The position numbers and the translations under genes are program-made. A stretch of 64,000 nucleotides of DNA from Diadophis punctatus similis. Its lineage: Eukaryota > Chordata > Lepidosauria > Squamata > Dipsadidae. This document shows positions 25,712 to 39,500 of this stretch, in pieces (positions within the stretch are counted from its first letter, which is position 1; the number at the start of each line of letters is the position of its first letter). The stretch spans positions 3,026,710 to 3,090,709 of the forward strand of contig JALIGW010000057.1 of the NCBI GenBank assembly GCA_023053685.1, written 5' to 3'. Below the pieces are notes generated by a model. It saw only the letters and a list, made by a program, of their open reading frames with translations. It was not told the origin of the DNA and made no database searches.

Positions 25712-28104
25712 CAGAAGCAGAGTTCCAGGATTGTGCTGAAATCTACCATACCAATTTCTCTCTAGCTGACATTTGCCAGATGTGAAGAAGCAGAGTTCCA
25801 GGACTGTGCTGAAAACCACCACATCAATTTCTCTCTAGCTGACATTTGCCAGGTGTGCAGAAGCAGAGTTCCAGGATTATGCTGAAATCATCCTCTACAT
25901 TTTCTCTCTAGCTGACATTTTCCAGATGTGCGGAAGCAGAGTCCAACGATTATGCTGAAATCTGCCTTGCAATTTGTCTCCAAGTGAAATTTTCCAGATG
26001 TGGAGAAGCAGAGTTCAAAGATTATGCTGAAATCTACCACATAAATTCCTATCTAGCTGACATTTTTCAGATGTGATGAAGCAGAGTTCCAGGATTATGC
26101 TGAAATCAGCCTCTGCATTTTCTCTCTAGCTGACATTCTCCAGTTGTGCAGAAGCAGAGTTCAAAGATTATGCTGAAATCTACCACATCAATTTCTCTCT
26201 AGCTGACATTTTCCAGATGTGCGGAAGCAGAGTTCCAGGATTATGCTGAAATCTGCCTTGCAATTTTTCTCCAGGTGAAAATTTCCAGATGTGGACAAGC
26301 AGAGTTCAAAGACTATGCTGAAATCTAACATATCAATTTCTCTCTAGCTGACATTTTCCAGATGAGTGCAAGCAGAGTTCAAAGATTATGGTGAACTCTA
26401 CCACATCAATTTCTCTCTAGCTTACATTTTCCAGATGTGCAGAAGCAGAGTTCAAAGATTATGGTGAAATCTACCACATCAATTTCTCTCTAGCTGACAT
26501 TTTCCAGACATGCAGAAGCAGCGTTCCAGGATTGTGCTGAAAACCACCACATCAATTTCTCTCTAGCTGACTTTTCCAGATGTGCAGAAGCAGAGTGCCA
26601 GGATTTTGCTGTAACCACTTCATCAATTTCTCTCTAGCTGACTTTTCCAGATGTGCAGAAGCACATGTCCAGGATTATGCTGAAATCTGCCTTGCAATTT
26701 CTCTCTAGCTGACTTTTCCAGATGTGCAGGAGTGTTCCAGGATTATGCTGAAATCTACATCAATTTCTCTCAAGCTGACATTTTCCAGATGTACAGAAGC
26801 AGAGTTCCAGGTGTATGCTGAAATCTGCCTTGCAATTTCTCTCTAGCTGACTTTTCGCAGATGTGCAGAAGCAGAGTTCCAGGATTATGCTGAAAACCAC
26901 CACATCAATTTCTCTCTAGCTGACTTTTCCAGATGTGCAGAAGCAGAGTTCCAGCATTATGCTGAAATCTGCCACATAAACTTCTCTCTAGCTGACATTT
27001 TCCAGATGTGCAGAAGCAGAGTTCAAAGATTATGCTGAAATCTACCATATCAATTTCTCTCTAGCTGACATTTGCCAGATGTGAAGAAGCAGAGTTCCAG
27101 GATTGTGCTGAAATCTACCATACCAATTTCTCTCTAGCTGACATTTGCCAGATGTGAAGAAGCAGAGTTCCAGGATTGTGCTGAAAACCACCACATCAAT
27201 TTCTCTCTAGCTGACATTTGCCAGGTTTGCAGAAGCAGAGTTCCAGGATTATGCTGAAATCAGCCTCTCCATTTTCTCTCTAGCTGACATTTTCCAGATG
27301 TGCGGAAGCAGAGTTCAAAGATTATGCTGAAATCTGCCTTGCAATTTGTCTCCAAGTGAAATTTTCCAGATGTGGAGAAGCAGAGTTCAAAGATTATGCT
27401 GAAATCTACCACATAAATTCCTATCTAGCTGACATTTTTCAGATGTGATGAAGCAGAATTCCAGGATTATCCTGAAATCAGCCTCTGCATTTTCTCTCTA
27501 GCTGACATTCTCCAGATGTGCAGAAGCAGAGTTCAAAGATTATGCTGAAATCTACCACATCAATTTCTCTCTAGCTGACATTTTCCAGATGTGCGGAAGC
27601 AGAGTTCCAGGATTATGCTGAAATCTGCCTTGCAATTTTTCTCCAGGTGAAAATTTCCAGATGTGGACAAGCAGAGTTCAAAGACTATGCTGAAATCTAA
27701 CATATCAATTTCTCTCTAGCTGACATTTTCCAGATGAGTGCAAGCAGAGTTCAAAGATTATGGTGAACTCTACCACATCAATTTCTCTCTAGCTTACATT
27801 TTCCAGATGTGCAGAAGCAGAGTTCAAAGATTATGGTGAAATCTACCACATCAATTTCTCTCTAGCTGACATTTTCCAGACATGCAGAAGCAGCGTTCCA
27901 GGATTGTGCTGAAAACCACCACATCAATTTCTCTCTAGCTGACTTTTCCAGATGTGCAGAAGCAGAGTGCCAGGATTTTGCTGTAACCACTTCATCAATT
28001 TCTCTCTAGCTGACTTTTCCAGATGTGCAGAAGCACATGTCCAGGATTATGCTGAAATCTGCCTTGCAATTTCTCTCTAGCTGACTTTTCCAGATGTGCA
28101 GGAG
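25712..28104. repeat. 1372-bp tandem repeat, ~1.7 copies
   Basis: ATGTGATGAAGC occurs at 26071 and 27443 and CAGACATGCAG at 26505 and 27877, both 1372 bp apart. The first copy is about 25712-27083; the second breaks off near 28104, where GCAGGAGTG becomes GCAGGAGAG. A GAATTC near 27447 is one of very few in the window. Confidence 0.85.
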
Positions 28105-31100
28105 AGTTCCAGGTTTATGCTGAAATCTACATCAATTTCTCTCTAGCTGACATTTTCCAGATGTGCAGAAGCAGAGTTCAAAGATTATGCTGAAATCTAC
28201 ACATCAATTTCTCTCTAGCTGACTTTTCCAGATGTGCAGAAGCAGAGTTCCAGGATTATGCTGAAATCTACATCAATTTCTCTCAAGCTGACATTTTCCA
28301 GATGTGCAGAAGCAGAGTGCCAGGATTTTGCTGTAACCACCACATCAATTTCTCTCTAGCTGACTTTCCCAGATGTGCAGAAGCACATGTCCAGGATTAT
28401 GCTGAAATCTGCCTTGTAATTTCTCTCTAGCTGACTTTTCAAGATGTGCAGGAGTGTTCCAGGATTATGCTGAAATCTACATCAATTTCTCTCAAGATGA
28501 CATTTTCCAGATGTACAGAAGCAGAGTTCCAGGTGTATGCTGAACTCTGCCTTGCAATTTCTCTCTAGCTGACTTTTCGCAGATGTGCAGAAGCAGAGTT
28601 CCAGGATTATGCTGAAAACCACCACATCAATTTATCTCTATCTGACTTTTCCAGAAGTGCAGAAGCAGAGTTCCAGCATTATGCTGAAATCTGCCACATA
28701 AACCTCTCTCTAGCTGACATTTTCCAGATGTGCAGAAGCAGAGTTCAAATATTATGCTGAAATCTACCATATCAATTTCTCTCTAGCTGACATTTGCCAG
28801 ATGTGAAGAAGCAGAGTTCCAGGATTGTGCAGAAATCTACCATACCAATTTCTCTCTAGCTGACATTTGCCAGATGTGAAGAAGCAGAGTTCCAGGATTG
28901 TGCTGAAAACCACCACATCAATTTCTCTCTAGCTGACATTTGCCAGGTGTGCAGAAGCAGAGTTCCAGGATTATGCTGAAATGTGCCTTGCAATTTCTCT
29001 CTAGCTGACTTTTCCAGATGTGCAGAAGCAGAGTTCAAAGATTATGCTGAAATCTACGACATCAATTTCTCTCTAGCTTACATTTTCTAGATGTGCAGAA
29101 GCAGAGTTCCAGCATTATGCTGAAATCTGCCACATAAACTTCTCTCTAGCTGACATTTTCCAGATGTGCAGAAGCAGAGTTCAAATATTATGCTGAAATC
29201 TACCATACCAATTTCTCTCTAGCTGACATTTGCCAGATGTGAAGAGGCAGAGTTCCAGGATTGTGCTGAAATCTACCATATCAATTTCTCTCTAGCTGAC
29301 ATTTGCCAGATGTGAAGAAGCAGAGTTCCAGGATTGTGCTGAAAACCACCACATCAATTTCTCTCTAGCTGACATTTTCCAGATGTGCAGAAGCAGAGTT
29401 CCAGGATTATGCTGAAATCTACATCAATTTCTCTCTAGCTGACATTTTCCAGATGTGCAGAAGCAGAGTTCAAAGATTATGATGAAATCTACACATCAAT
29501 TGCTCTCTAGCTGACTTTTCCAGATGTGCAGAAGCAGAGTTCCAGGATTATGCTGAAATCTACATCAATTTCTCTCAAGCTGACATTTTCCAGATGTGCC
29601 GAAGCAGAGTGCCAGGATTTTGCTGTAACCACCACATCAATTTCTCTCTAGCTGACTTTCCCAGATGTGCAGAAGCACATGTCCAGGATTATGCTGAAAT
29701 CTGCCTTGTAATTTCTCTCTAGCTGACTTTTCCAGATGTGCAGGAGTGTTCCAGGATTATGCTGAAATCTACATCAATTTCTCTCAAGCTGACATTTTCC
29801 AGATGTACAGAAGCAGAGTTCCAGGATTATGCTGAAATCTACATCAATTTCTCTCAAGCTGACATTTTCCAGATGTGCAGAAGCAGAGTGCCAGGATTTT
29901 GCTGTAACCACCACATCAATTTCTCTCTAGCTGACTTTCCCAGATGTGCAGAAGCACATGTCCAGGATTATGCTGAAATCTGCCTTGTAATTTCTCTCTA
30001 GCTGACTTTTCCAGATGTGCAGGAGTGTTCCAGGATTATGCTGAAATCTACATCAATTTCTCTCAAGATGACATTTTCCAGATGTACAGAAGCAGAGTTC
30101 CAGGTGTATGCTGAACTCTGCCTTGCAATTTCTCTCTAGCTGACTTTTTGCAGATGTGCAGAAGCAGAGTTCCAGGATTATGCTGAAAACCACCACATCA
30201 ATTTATCTCTATCTGACTTTTCCAGAAGTGCAGAAGCAGAGTTCCAGCATTATGCTGAAATCTGCCACATAAACCTCTCTCTAGCTGACATTTTCCAGAT
30301 GTGCGGAAGCAGAGTTCAATGATTATGCTGAAATCTGCCTTGCAATTTGTCTCCAAGTGAAATTTTCCAGATGTGGAGAAGCAGAGTTCAAAGATTATGC
30401 TGAAATCTACCACATAAATTCCTATCTAGCTGACATTTTTCAGATGTGATGAAGCAGAGTTCCAGGATTATCCTGAAATCAGCCTCTGCATTTTCTCTCT
30501 AGCTGACATTCTCCAGATGTGCAGAAGCAGAGTTCAAAGATTATGCTGAAATCTACCACATCAATTTCTCTCTAGCTGACATTTTCCAGATGTGCGGAAG
30601 CAGAGTTCCAGGATTATGCTGAAATCTGCCTTGCAATTTTTCTCCAGGTGAAAATTTCCAGATGTGGACAAGCAGAGTTCAAAGACTATGCTGAAATCTA
30701 ACATATCAATTTCTCTCTAGCTGACATTTTCCAGATGAGTGCAAGCAGAGTTCAAAGATTATGGTGAACTCTACCACATCAATTTCTCTCTAGCTTACAT
30801 TTTCCAGATGTGCAGAAGCAGAGTTCAAAGATTATGGTGAAATCTACCACATCAATTTCTCTCTAGCTGACATTTTCCAGACATGCAGAAGCAGCGTTCC
30901 AGGATTGTGCTGAAAACCACCACATCAATTTCTCTCTAGCTGACTTTTCCAGATGTGCAGAAGCAGAGTGCCAGGATTTTGCTGTAACCACTTCATCAAT
31001 TTCTCTCTAGCTGACTTTTCCAGATGTGCAGAAGCACATGTCCAGGATTATGCTGAAATCTGCCTTGCAATTTCTCTCTAGCTGACTTTTCCAGATGTGC

Positions 31101-32402
31101 AGGAGAGTTCCAGGATTATGCTGAAATCTACATCAATTTCTCTCTAGCTGACATTTTCCAGATGTGCAGAAGCAGAGTTCAAAGATTATGCTGAAATCTA
31201 CACATCAATTTCTCTCTAGCTGACTTTTCCAGATGTGCAGAAGCAGAGTTCCAGGATTATGCTGAAATCTACATCAATTTCTCTCAAGCTGACATTTTCC
31301 AGATGTGCAGAAGCAGAGTGCCAGGATTTTGCTGTAACCACCACATCAATTTCTCTCTAGCTGACTTTCCCAGATGTGCAGAAGCACATGTCCAGGATTA
31401 TGCTGAAATCTGCCTTGTAATTTCTCTCTAGCTGACTTTTCCAGATGTGCAGGAGTGTTCCAGGATTATGCTGAAATCTACATCAATTTCTCTCAAGATG
31501 ACATTTTCCAGATGTACAGAAGCAGAGTTCCAGGTGTATGCTGAACTCTGCCTTGCAATTTCTCTCTAGCTGACTTTTCGCAGATGTGCAGAAGCAGAGT
31601 TCCAGGATTATGCTGAAAACCACCACATCAATTTATCTCTATCTGACTTTTCCAGAAGTGCAGAAGCAGAGTTCCAGCATTATGCTGAAATCTGCCACAT
31701 AAACCTCTCTCTAGCTGACATTTTCCAGATGTGCAGAAGCAGAGTTCAAATATTATGCTGAAATCTACCATATCAATTTCTCTCTAGCTGACATTTGCCA
31801 GATGTGAAGAAGCAGAGTTCCAGGATTGTGCAGAAATCTACCATACCAATTTCTCTCTAGCTGACATTTGCCAGATGTGAAGAAGCAGAGTTCCAGGATT
31901 GTGCTGAAAACCACCACATCAATTTCTCTCTAGCTGACATTTGCCAGGTGTGCAGAAGCAGAGTTCCAGGATTATGCTGAAATGTGCCTTGCAATTTCTC
32001 TCTAGCTGACTTTTCCAGATGTGCAGAAGCAGAGTTCAAAGATTATGCTGAAATCTACGACATCAATTTCTCTCTAGCTTACATTTTCTAGATGTGCAGA
32101 AGCAGAGTTCCAGCATTATGCTGAAATCTGCCACATAAACTTCTCTCTAGCTGACATTTTCCAGATGTGCAGAAACAGAGTTCAAATATTATGCTGAAAT
32201 CTACCATACCAATTTCTCTCTAGCTGACATTTGCCAGATGTGAAGAGGCAGAGTTCCAGGATTGTGCTGAAATCTACCATATCAATTTCTCTCTAGCTGA
32301 CATTTGCCAGATGTGAAGAAGCAGAGTTCCAGGATTGTGCTGAAAACCACCACATCAATTTCTCTCTAGCTGACATTTTCCAGATGTGCAGAAGCAGAGT
32401 TC
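27275..32402. repeat. 3001-bp tandem repeat, ~1.7 copies
   Basis: ATGTGATGAAGC at 27443 and 30444, CAGACATGCAG near 27877 and 30878, and a conserved block at 28856 and 31857 are each 3001 bp apart. The left edge is where CATTTTCTC and CCTCTCTC tails precede the same GTGCGGAAGC monomer. The right edge is at about 32402, where TTCCAGG and TTCAAAG diverge. The unit is about 42 short monomers. Confidence 0.83.
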
Positions 32403-34499
32403 AAAGATTATGATGAAATCTACACATCAATTTCTCTCTAGCTGACTTTTCCAGATGTGCAGAAGCAGAGTTCCAGGATTATGCTGAAATCTACATCAAT
32501 TTCTCTCAAGCTGACATTTTCCAGATGTGCAGAAGCAGAGTGCCAGGATTTTGCTGTAACCACCACATCAATTTCTCTCTAGCTGACTTTCCCAGATGTG
32601 CAGAAGCACATGTCCAGGATTATGCTGAAATCTGCCTTGTAATTTCTCTCTAGCTGACTTTTCCAGATGTGCAGGAGTGTTCCAGGATTATGCTGAAATC
32701 TACATCAATTTCTCTCAAGCTGACATTTTCCAGATGTACAGAAGCAGAGTTCCAGGATTATGCTGAAATCTACATCAATTTCTCTCAAGCTGACATTTTC
32801 CAGATGTGCAGAAGCAGAGTTCAAAGATTATGATGAAATCTACACATCAATTTCTCTCTAGCTGACTTTTCCAGATGTGCAGAAGCAGAGTTCCAGGATT
32901 ATGCTGAAATCTACATCAATTTCTCTCAAGCTGACATTTTCCAGATGTACAGAAGCAGAGTTCCAGGATTATGCTGAAATCTACATCAATTTCTCTCTAG
33001 CTGACATTTTCCAGATGTGCAGAAGCAGAGTTCAAAGATTATGATGAAATCTACACATCAATTTCTCTCTAGCTGACTTTTCCAGATGTGCAGAAGCAGA
33101 GTTCCAGGATTATGCTGAAATCTACATCAATTTCTCTCAAGCTGACATTTTCCAGATGTGCAGAAGCAGAGTGCCAGGATTTTGCTGTAACCACCACATC
33201 AATTTCTCTCTAGCTGACTTTCCCAGATGTGCAGAAGCACATGTCCAGGATTATGCTGAAATCTGCCTTGTAATTTCTCTCTAGCTGACTTTTCCAGATG
33301 TGCAGGAGTGTTCCAGGATTATGCTGAAATCTACATCAATTTCTCTCAAGCTGACATTTTCCAGATGTACAGAAGCAGAGTTCCAGGATTATGCTGAAAT
33401 CTACATCAATTTCTCTCAAGCTGACATTTTCCAGATGTGCAGAAGCAGAGTGCCAGGATTTTGCTGTAACCACCACATCAATTTCTCTCTAGCTGACTTT
33501 CCCAGATGTGCAGAAGCACATGTCCAGGATTATGCTGAAATCTGCCTTGTAATTTCTCTCTAGCTGACTTTTCCAGATGTGCAGGAGTGTTCCAGGATTA
33601 TGCTGAAATCTACATCAATTTGTCTCAAGATGACATTTTCCAGATGTACAGAAGCAGAGTTCCAGGTGTATGCTGAACTCTGCCTTGCAATTTCTCTCTA
33701 GCTGACTTTTCGCAGATGTGCAGAAGCAGAGTTCCAGGATTATGCTGAAAACCACCACATCAATTTATCTCTATCTGACTTTTCCAGAAGTGCAGAAGCA
33801 GAGTTCCAGCATTATGCTGAAATCTGCCACATAAACCTCTCTCTAGCTGACATTTTCCAGATGTGCAGAAGCAGAGTTCAAATATTATGCTGAAATCTAC
33901 CATATCAATTTCTCTCTAGCTGACATTTGCCAGATGTGAAGAAGCAGAGTTCCAGGATTGTGCAGAAATCTAGCATACCAATTTCTCTCTAGCTGACATT
34001 TGCCAGATGTGAAGAAGCAGAGTTCCAGGATTGTGCTGAAAACCACCACATCAATTTCTCTCTAGCTGACATTTGCCAGGTGTGCAGAAGCAGAGTTCCA
34101 GGATTATGCTGAAATGTGCCTTGCAATTTCTCTCTAGCTGACTTTTCCAGATGTGCAGAAGCAGAGTTCAAAGATTATGCTGAAATCTACGACATCAATT
34201 TCTCTCTAGCTTACATTTTCTAGATGTGCAGAAGCAGAGTTCCAGCATTATGCTGAAATCTGCCACATAAATTTCTCTCTAGCTGACATTTTCCTGATGT
34301 GCAGAAGCAGAGTTCAAATATTATGCTGAAATCTACCATACCAATTTCTCTCTAGCTGACATTTGCCAGATGTGAAGAGGCAGAGTTCCAGGATTGTGCT
34401 GAAATCTACCATATCAATTTCTCTCTAGCTGACATTTGCCAGATGTGAAGAAGCAGAGTTCCAGGATTGTGCTGAAAACCACCACATCAATTTCTCTCT
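31236..34499. repeat. 2132-bp tandem repeat overlapping the 3001-bp one
   Basis: The region from 33368 repeats 31236 onward at an offset of 2132 bp (for example 31857 and 33989), to about 34499. Because it overlaps the 3001-bp repeat, the two duplications must be successive events. A unique CTAGCATACC at 33970 and TTCCTGATG near 34292 mark the second copy. Confidence 0.78.
32402..33240. repeat. 3- and 6-monomer sub-repeats (~211 and 420 bp)
   Basis: A distinctive monomer with TTATGATGAAATC after CAAAG begins at 32402, 32822 and 33033. The spacings of 420 and 211 bp equal six and three 70-bp monomers. This is the clearest small-scale duplication in the right-type block and shows new HOR units forming by gain of a few monomers. 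Confidence 0.8.
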
Positions 34500-35501
34500 A
34501 GCTGACATTTGCCAGATGTGAGGAAGCAGTGTTCCAGGATTATGCTGAAATATAGCACATCAATTTCTCTCTAGCTGACATTTTCCAGATGTGCAGAAGC
34601 AGAGTTCCAAGATTATGCTGAAATCTGCCTTGCAATTTCTCTCTAGCTGACATTTTCCAGATGAGCGCAAGCAGAGTTCAAAGATTATGGTGAACTCTAC
34701 CACATCAATTTCTCTCTAGCTTACATTTTCCAGATGTGCACAAGCAGATTTCCAGGATTATGCTGAAATCTGCCTCTGCATTTTCCCTCTAGCTGACATT
34801 TTCCAGATGTGTGGAAGCAGAGTTCCAGGATTATGCTGAAATCTGCCTTGCAATTTTTCTCCAGGTGAAAATTTCCAGATGTGGACAAGCAGAGTTCAAA
34901 GACTATGCTGAAATCTAACACATCAATTTCTCTCTTGCCGACATTTTCCAGATGTGCAGAAGGAGAGTTCCAGGATTATGCTGAAATCTGCCTCTGCATT
35001 TTCCCTCTAGCTGACATTTTCCAGATGTGCGGAAGCAGAGTTCAAAGATTATGCTGAAATCTACCACATCAATTTTCTAGCTTACATTTTCCAGATGTGC
35101 AGAAGCAGAGTTCCAGGATTATGCTGAAATCTGCCTTGCAATTATTCTCTAGCTGACATTTTCCAGATGTTCGGAAGCAGAGAGCAAAGATTATGCTGAA
35201 ATATACCACATAAATTTTCCCCAGCTGACATTTTCCAGATGTACAGAAGCAGAGTTCAAAGATTATGCTGAAATCTACCACATCAATTTCTCTCTAGCTG
35301 ACATTTGCCAGATGTGAAGAAGCAGAGTTCCAGGATTGTGCTGAAATCTACCATACCAATTTCTCTCTAGCTGACATTTGCCAGATGTGAAGAAGCAGAG
35401 TTCCAGGATTGTGCTGAAAACCACCACATCAATTTCTCTCTAGCTGACATTTGCCAGGTGTGCAGAAGCAGAGTTCCAGGATTATGCTGAAATCAGCCTC
35501 T
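34500..35501. repeat. Re-entry of left-type HOR sequence
   Basis: Near 34500-34520 the right-type sequence joins a GAGGAAGCAGTG monomer and then runs through the marker series of left HOR copy 1: GAGCGCAAGC, GCACAAGCAGATTTCC, CAGGTGAAAA, GTTCGGAAGC and CCCCAGCTGAC. Short right-type monomers vanish here. From about 34974 it matches 15380 onward at an offset of 19594. A single CTTGCCGACATT variant is at 34935. Confidence 0.82.
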
Positions 35502-36520
35502 CCATTTTCTCTCTAGCTGACATTTTCCAGATGTGCGGAAGCAGAGTTCAAAGATTATGCTGAAATCTGCCTTGCAATTTGTCTCCAAGTGAAATTTTCC
35601 AGATGTGGAGAAGCAGAGTTCAGAGATTATGCTGAAATCTACCACATCAATCTCTCTCTAGCTGACTTTTCCAGATGTGCAGAAGCAGAGTTCCAGGATT
35701 ATGCTGAAATCTACCACATCAATTTCTCTCTAGCTGACATTTTCCAGATGTGAGGAAGCAGTGTTCCAGGATTATGCTGAAATCCGCCTCTGCATTTTCT
35801 CTCTAGCTGACATTTTCCAGATGTGCAGAAGCAGAGTTCCAAGATTATGCTGAAATCTAACACATCAATTTCTCTCTAGCTGAAATTTTCTAGATGTGCA
35901 CAAGCAGAGTTCCAGGATTATGCTGAAATCTGCCTCTGCATTTTCCCTCTAGCTGACATTTTCCAGATGTGAAGAAGCAGAGTTCAAAGATTCTGCTGAA
36001 ATCTACCACATAAATTCCTATGTAGCTGACATTTTTCAGATGTGCTGAAGCAGAGTTCCAGGATTATGCTGAAAGCAGCCTCTGCATTTTCTCTCTAGCT
36101 GACATTCTCCAGATGTGCAGAAGCAGGGTTCAAAGATTATGCTGAAATCTACGACATCAATTTCTCTCTAGCTTACATTTTCTAGATGTGCAGAAGCAGA
36201 GTTCCAGCATTATGCTGAAATATACCACATAAATTTTCCCCAGCTGACATTTTCCAGATGTACAGAAGCAGAGTTCAAAGATTATGCTGAAATCTACCAC
36301 ATCAATTTCTCTCTAGCTGACATTTGCCAGATGTGAAGAAGCAGAGTTCCAGGATTGTGCTGAAATCTACCATACCAATTTCTCTCTAGCTGACATTTGC
36401 CAGATGTGAAGAAGCAGAGTTCCAGGATTGTGCTGAAAACCACCACATCAATTTCTCTCTAGCTGACATTTGCCAGGTGTGCAGAAGCAGAGTTCCAGGA
36501 TTATGCTGAAATCAGCCTCT
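35502..36520. repeat. 1019-bp HOR unit within the re-entrant block
   Basis: It is bounded by consecutive AGCCTCTCCATTTT markers at 35502 and 36521. Its first part matches 15908 onward (offset 19594). Near 36215 a CAGCATTATG monomer is fused to an ATATACCACATAAA tail, which starts a second pass of the unit that the 15.9-kb region does not have. Confidence 0.8.
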
Positions 36521-39500
36521 CCATTTTCTCTCTAGCTGACATTTTCCAGATGTGCGGAAGCAGAGTTCAAAGATTATGCTGAAATCTGCCTTGCAATTTG
36601 TCTCCAAGTGAAATTTTCCAGATGTGGAGAAGCAGAGTTCAGAGATTATGCTGAAATCTACCACATCAATCTCTCTCTAGCTGACTTTTCCAGATGTGCA
36701 GAAGCAGAGTTCCAGGATTATGCTGAAATCTACCACATCAATTTCTCTCTAGCTGACATTTTCCAGATGTGAGGAAGCAGTGTTCCAGGATTATGCTGAA
36801 ATCCGCCTCTGCATTTTCTCTCTAGCTGACATTTTCCAGATGTGCAGAAGCAGAGTTCCAAGATTATGCTGAAATCTAACACATCAATTTCTCTCTAGCT
36901 GAAATTTTCTAGATGTGCACAAGCAGAGTTCCAGGATTATGCTGAAATCTGCCTCTGCATTTTCCCTCTAGCTGACATTTTCCAGATGTGAAGAAGCAGA
37001 GTTCAAAGATTCTGCTGAAATCTACCACATAAATTCCTATGTAGCTGACATTTTTCAGATGTGCTGAAGCAGAGTTCCAGGATTATGCTGAAAGCAGCCT
37101 CTGCATTTTCTCTCTAGCTGACATTCTCCAGATGTGCAGAAGCAGGGTTCAAAGATTATGCTGAAATCTACGACATCAATTTCTCTCTAGCTTACATTTT
37201 CTAGATGTGCAGAAGCAGAGTTCCAGCATTATGCTGAAATCTGCCACATAAACTTCTCTCTAGCTGACATTTTCCAGATGTGCAGAAGCAGAGTTCAAAT
37301 ATTATGCTGAAATCTACTATATCAATTTCTCTCTAGCTGACATTTGCCAGATGTGAAGAAGCAGAATTCCAGGATTGTGCTGAAAACCACCACATCAATT
37401 TCTCTCTATCTTACATTTTCCAGATGTGCAGAAGGAGAGTTCCAGGATTTTGCTGAAATGTACCTTGCAATTTCTCTCTAGCTGACTTTTCCAAATGTGA
37501 AGAAGCAGAGTTCAAACATTATGCTGAAATCTACCACATCAATTTCTCTCTAGCTGACATTTGCCAGATGTGCAGAAGCAGATTTCCAGGATTATGCTGA
37601 AATCAGCCTCTGCACTTTCTCTCTAGCTGACATTTTCCAGATGTGCGGAAGCAGAGTTCAAAGATTATGCTGAAATCTGCCTTGCAATTTGTCTCCAAGT
37701 GAAATTTTCCAGATGTGGAGAAGCAGAGTTCAGAGATTATGCTGAAATCTACCACATCAATTTCTCTCTAGCTGACATTTTCCAGATGTGAGGAAGCAGA
37801 GTTCCAGGATTATGCTGAAATCAGCCTCTGCATTTTCTCTCCAGCTGACATTTTCCAGATGTGCAGAAGCAGAGTTCCAAGATTATGCTGAAATCTGCCT
37901 TGCAATTTCTCTCTAGCTGACATTTTCCAGATGAGCGCAAGCAGAGTTCAAAGATTATGGTGAACTCTACCACATCAATTTCTCTCTAGCTTACATTTTC
38001 CAGATGTGCAGAAGCAGAGTTCAAAGATTATGCTGAAATCTACCACATCAATTTCTCTCTATCTTACATTTTGCAGATGTGCACAAGCAGATTTCCAGGA
38101 TTATGCTGAAATCTGCCTCTGCATTTTCCCTCAAGCTGACATTTTCCAGATGTGCGGAAGCAGAGTTCCAGGATTATGCTGAAATCTGCCTTGCAATTTT
38201 TCTCCAGGTGAAAATTTCCAGATGTGGACAAGCAGAGTTCAAAGACTATGCTGAAATCTAACACATCAATTTCTCTCTTGCTGACATTTTCCAGATGTTC
38301 GGAAGCAGAGAGCAAAGATTATGCTGAAATATACCACATAAATTTTCCCCAGCTGACATTTTCCAGATGTACAGAAGCAGAGTTCAAAGATTATGCTGAA
38401 ATCTACCACATCAATTTCTCTCTAGTTTACATTTTCCAGATGTGCACAAGCAGAGTTCCAGTATTATGCTGAAATCTGCCTCTGCATTTCCCCTCTAGCT
38501 GACATTTTCCAGATGTGCGGAAGCAGAGTTCAAAGATTATGCTGAAATCTGCCTCTGAATTTTCTTTCTAGCTGACATTTTATAGATGTGTGGAAGCAGA
38601 GTTCCAAGATTATGCTGAAATCTACGACATCAATTTCTCTCTAGCTTACATTTTCTAGATGTGCAGAAGCAGAGTTCCAGCATTATGCTGAAATCTGCCA
38701 CATAAACTTCTCTCTAGCTGACATTTTCCAGATGTGCAGAAGCAGAGTTCAAATATTATGCTGAAATCTACCACATCAATCTCTCTCTAGCTGACTTTTC
38801 CAGATGTGCAGAAGCAGAGTTCAAACATTATGCTGAAATCTACCACATCAATTTCTCTCTAGCTGACATTTGCCAGATGTGCAGAAGCAGTGTTCCAGGA
38901 TTATGCTGAAATCAGCCTCTGCATTTTCTCTCTAGCTGACATTTTCCAGATGTGCAGAAGCAGAGTTCCAAGATTATGCTGAAATCTGCCTTGCAATTTC
39001 TCTCTAGCTGACATTTTCCAGATGAGCGCAAGCAGAGTTCAAAGATTATGGTGAACTCTACCACATCAATTTCTCTCTAGCTTACATTTTCCAGATGTGC
39101 AGAAGCAGAGTTCAAAGATTATGCTGAAATCTAACACATCAATTTCTCTCTAGCTGAAATTTTCTAGATGTGCACAACCAGAGTTCCAGGATTATGCTGA
39201 AATCTGCCTCTGCATTTTCCCTCTAGCTGACATTTTCCAGATGTGAAGAAGCAGAGTTCAAAGATTCTGCTGAAATCTACCACATAAATTCCTATGTAGC
39301 TGACATTTTTCAGATGTGCTGAAGCAGAGTTCCAGGATTATACTGAAAGCAGCCTCTGCATTTTCTCTCTAGCTGACATTCTCCAGATGTGCAGAAGCAG
39401 GGTTCAAAGATTATGCTGAAATCTACGACATCAATTTCTCTCTAGCTTACATTTTCCAGATGTGCAGAAGCAGAGTTCAAATATTATGCTGAAATCTACC

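Noticed and set aside
29738..30001. Recurring 87-codon open frame on the plus strand (nine near-identical copies, e.g. 33300, 46887, 50190, 54628, 59854)
   Set aside because: The conservation reflects recent duplication of the DNA block, not selection on protein. The frame is one of three through the same monomers, and its repeats match the DNA period. No known fold or signal is visible.
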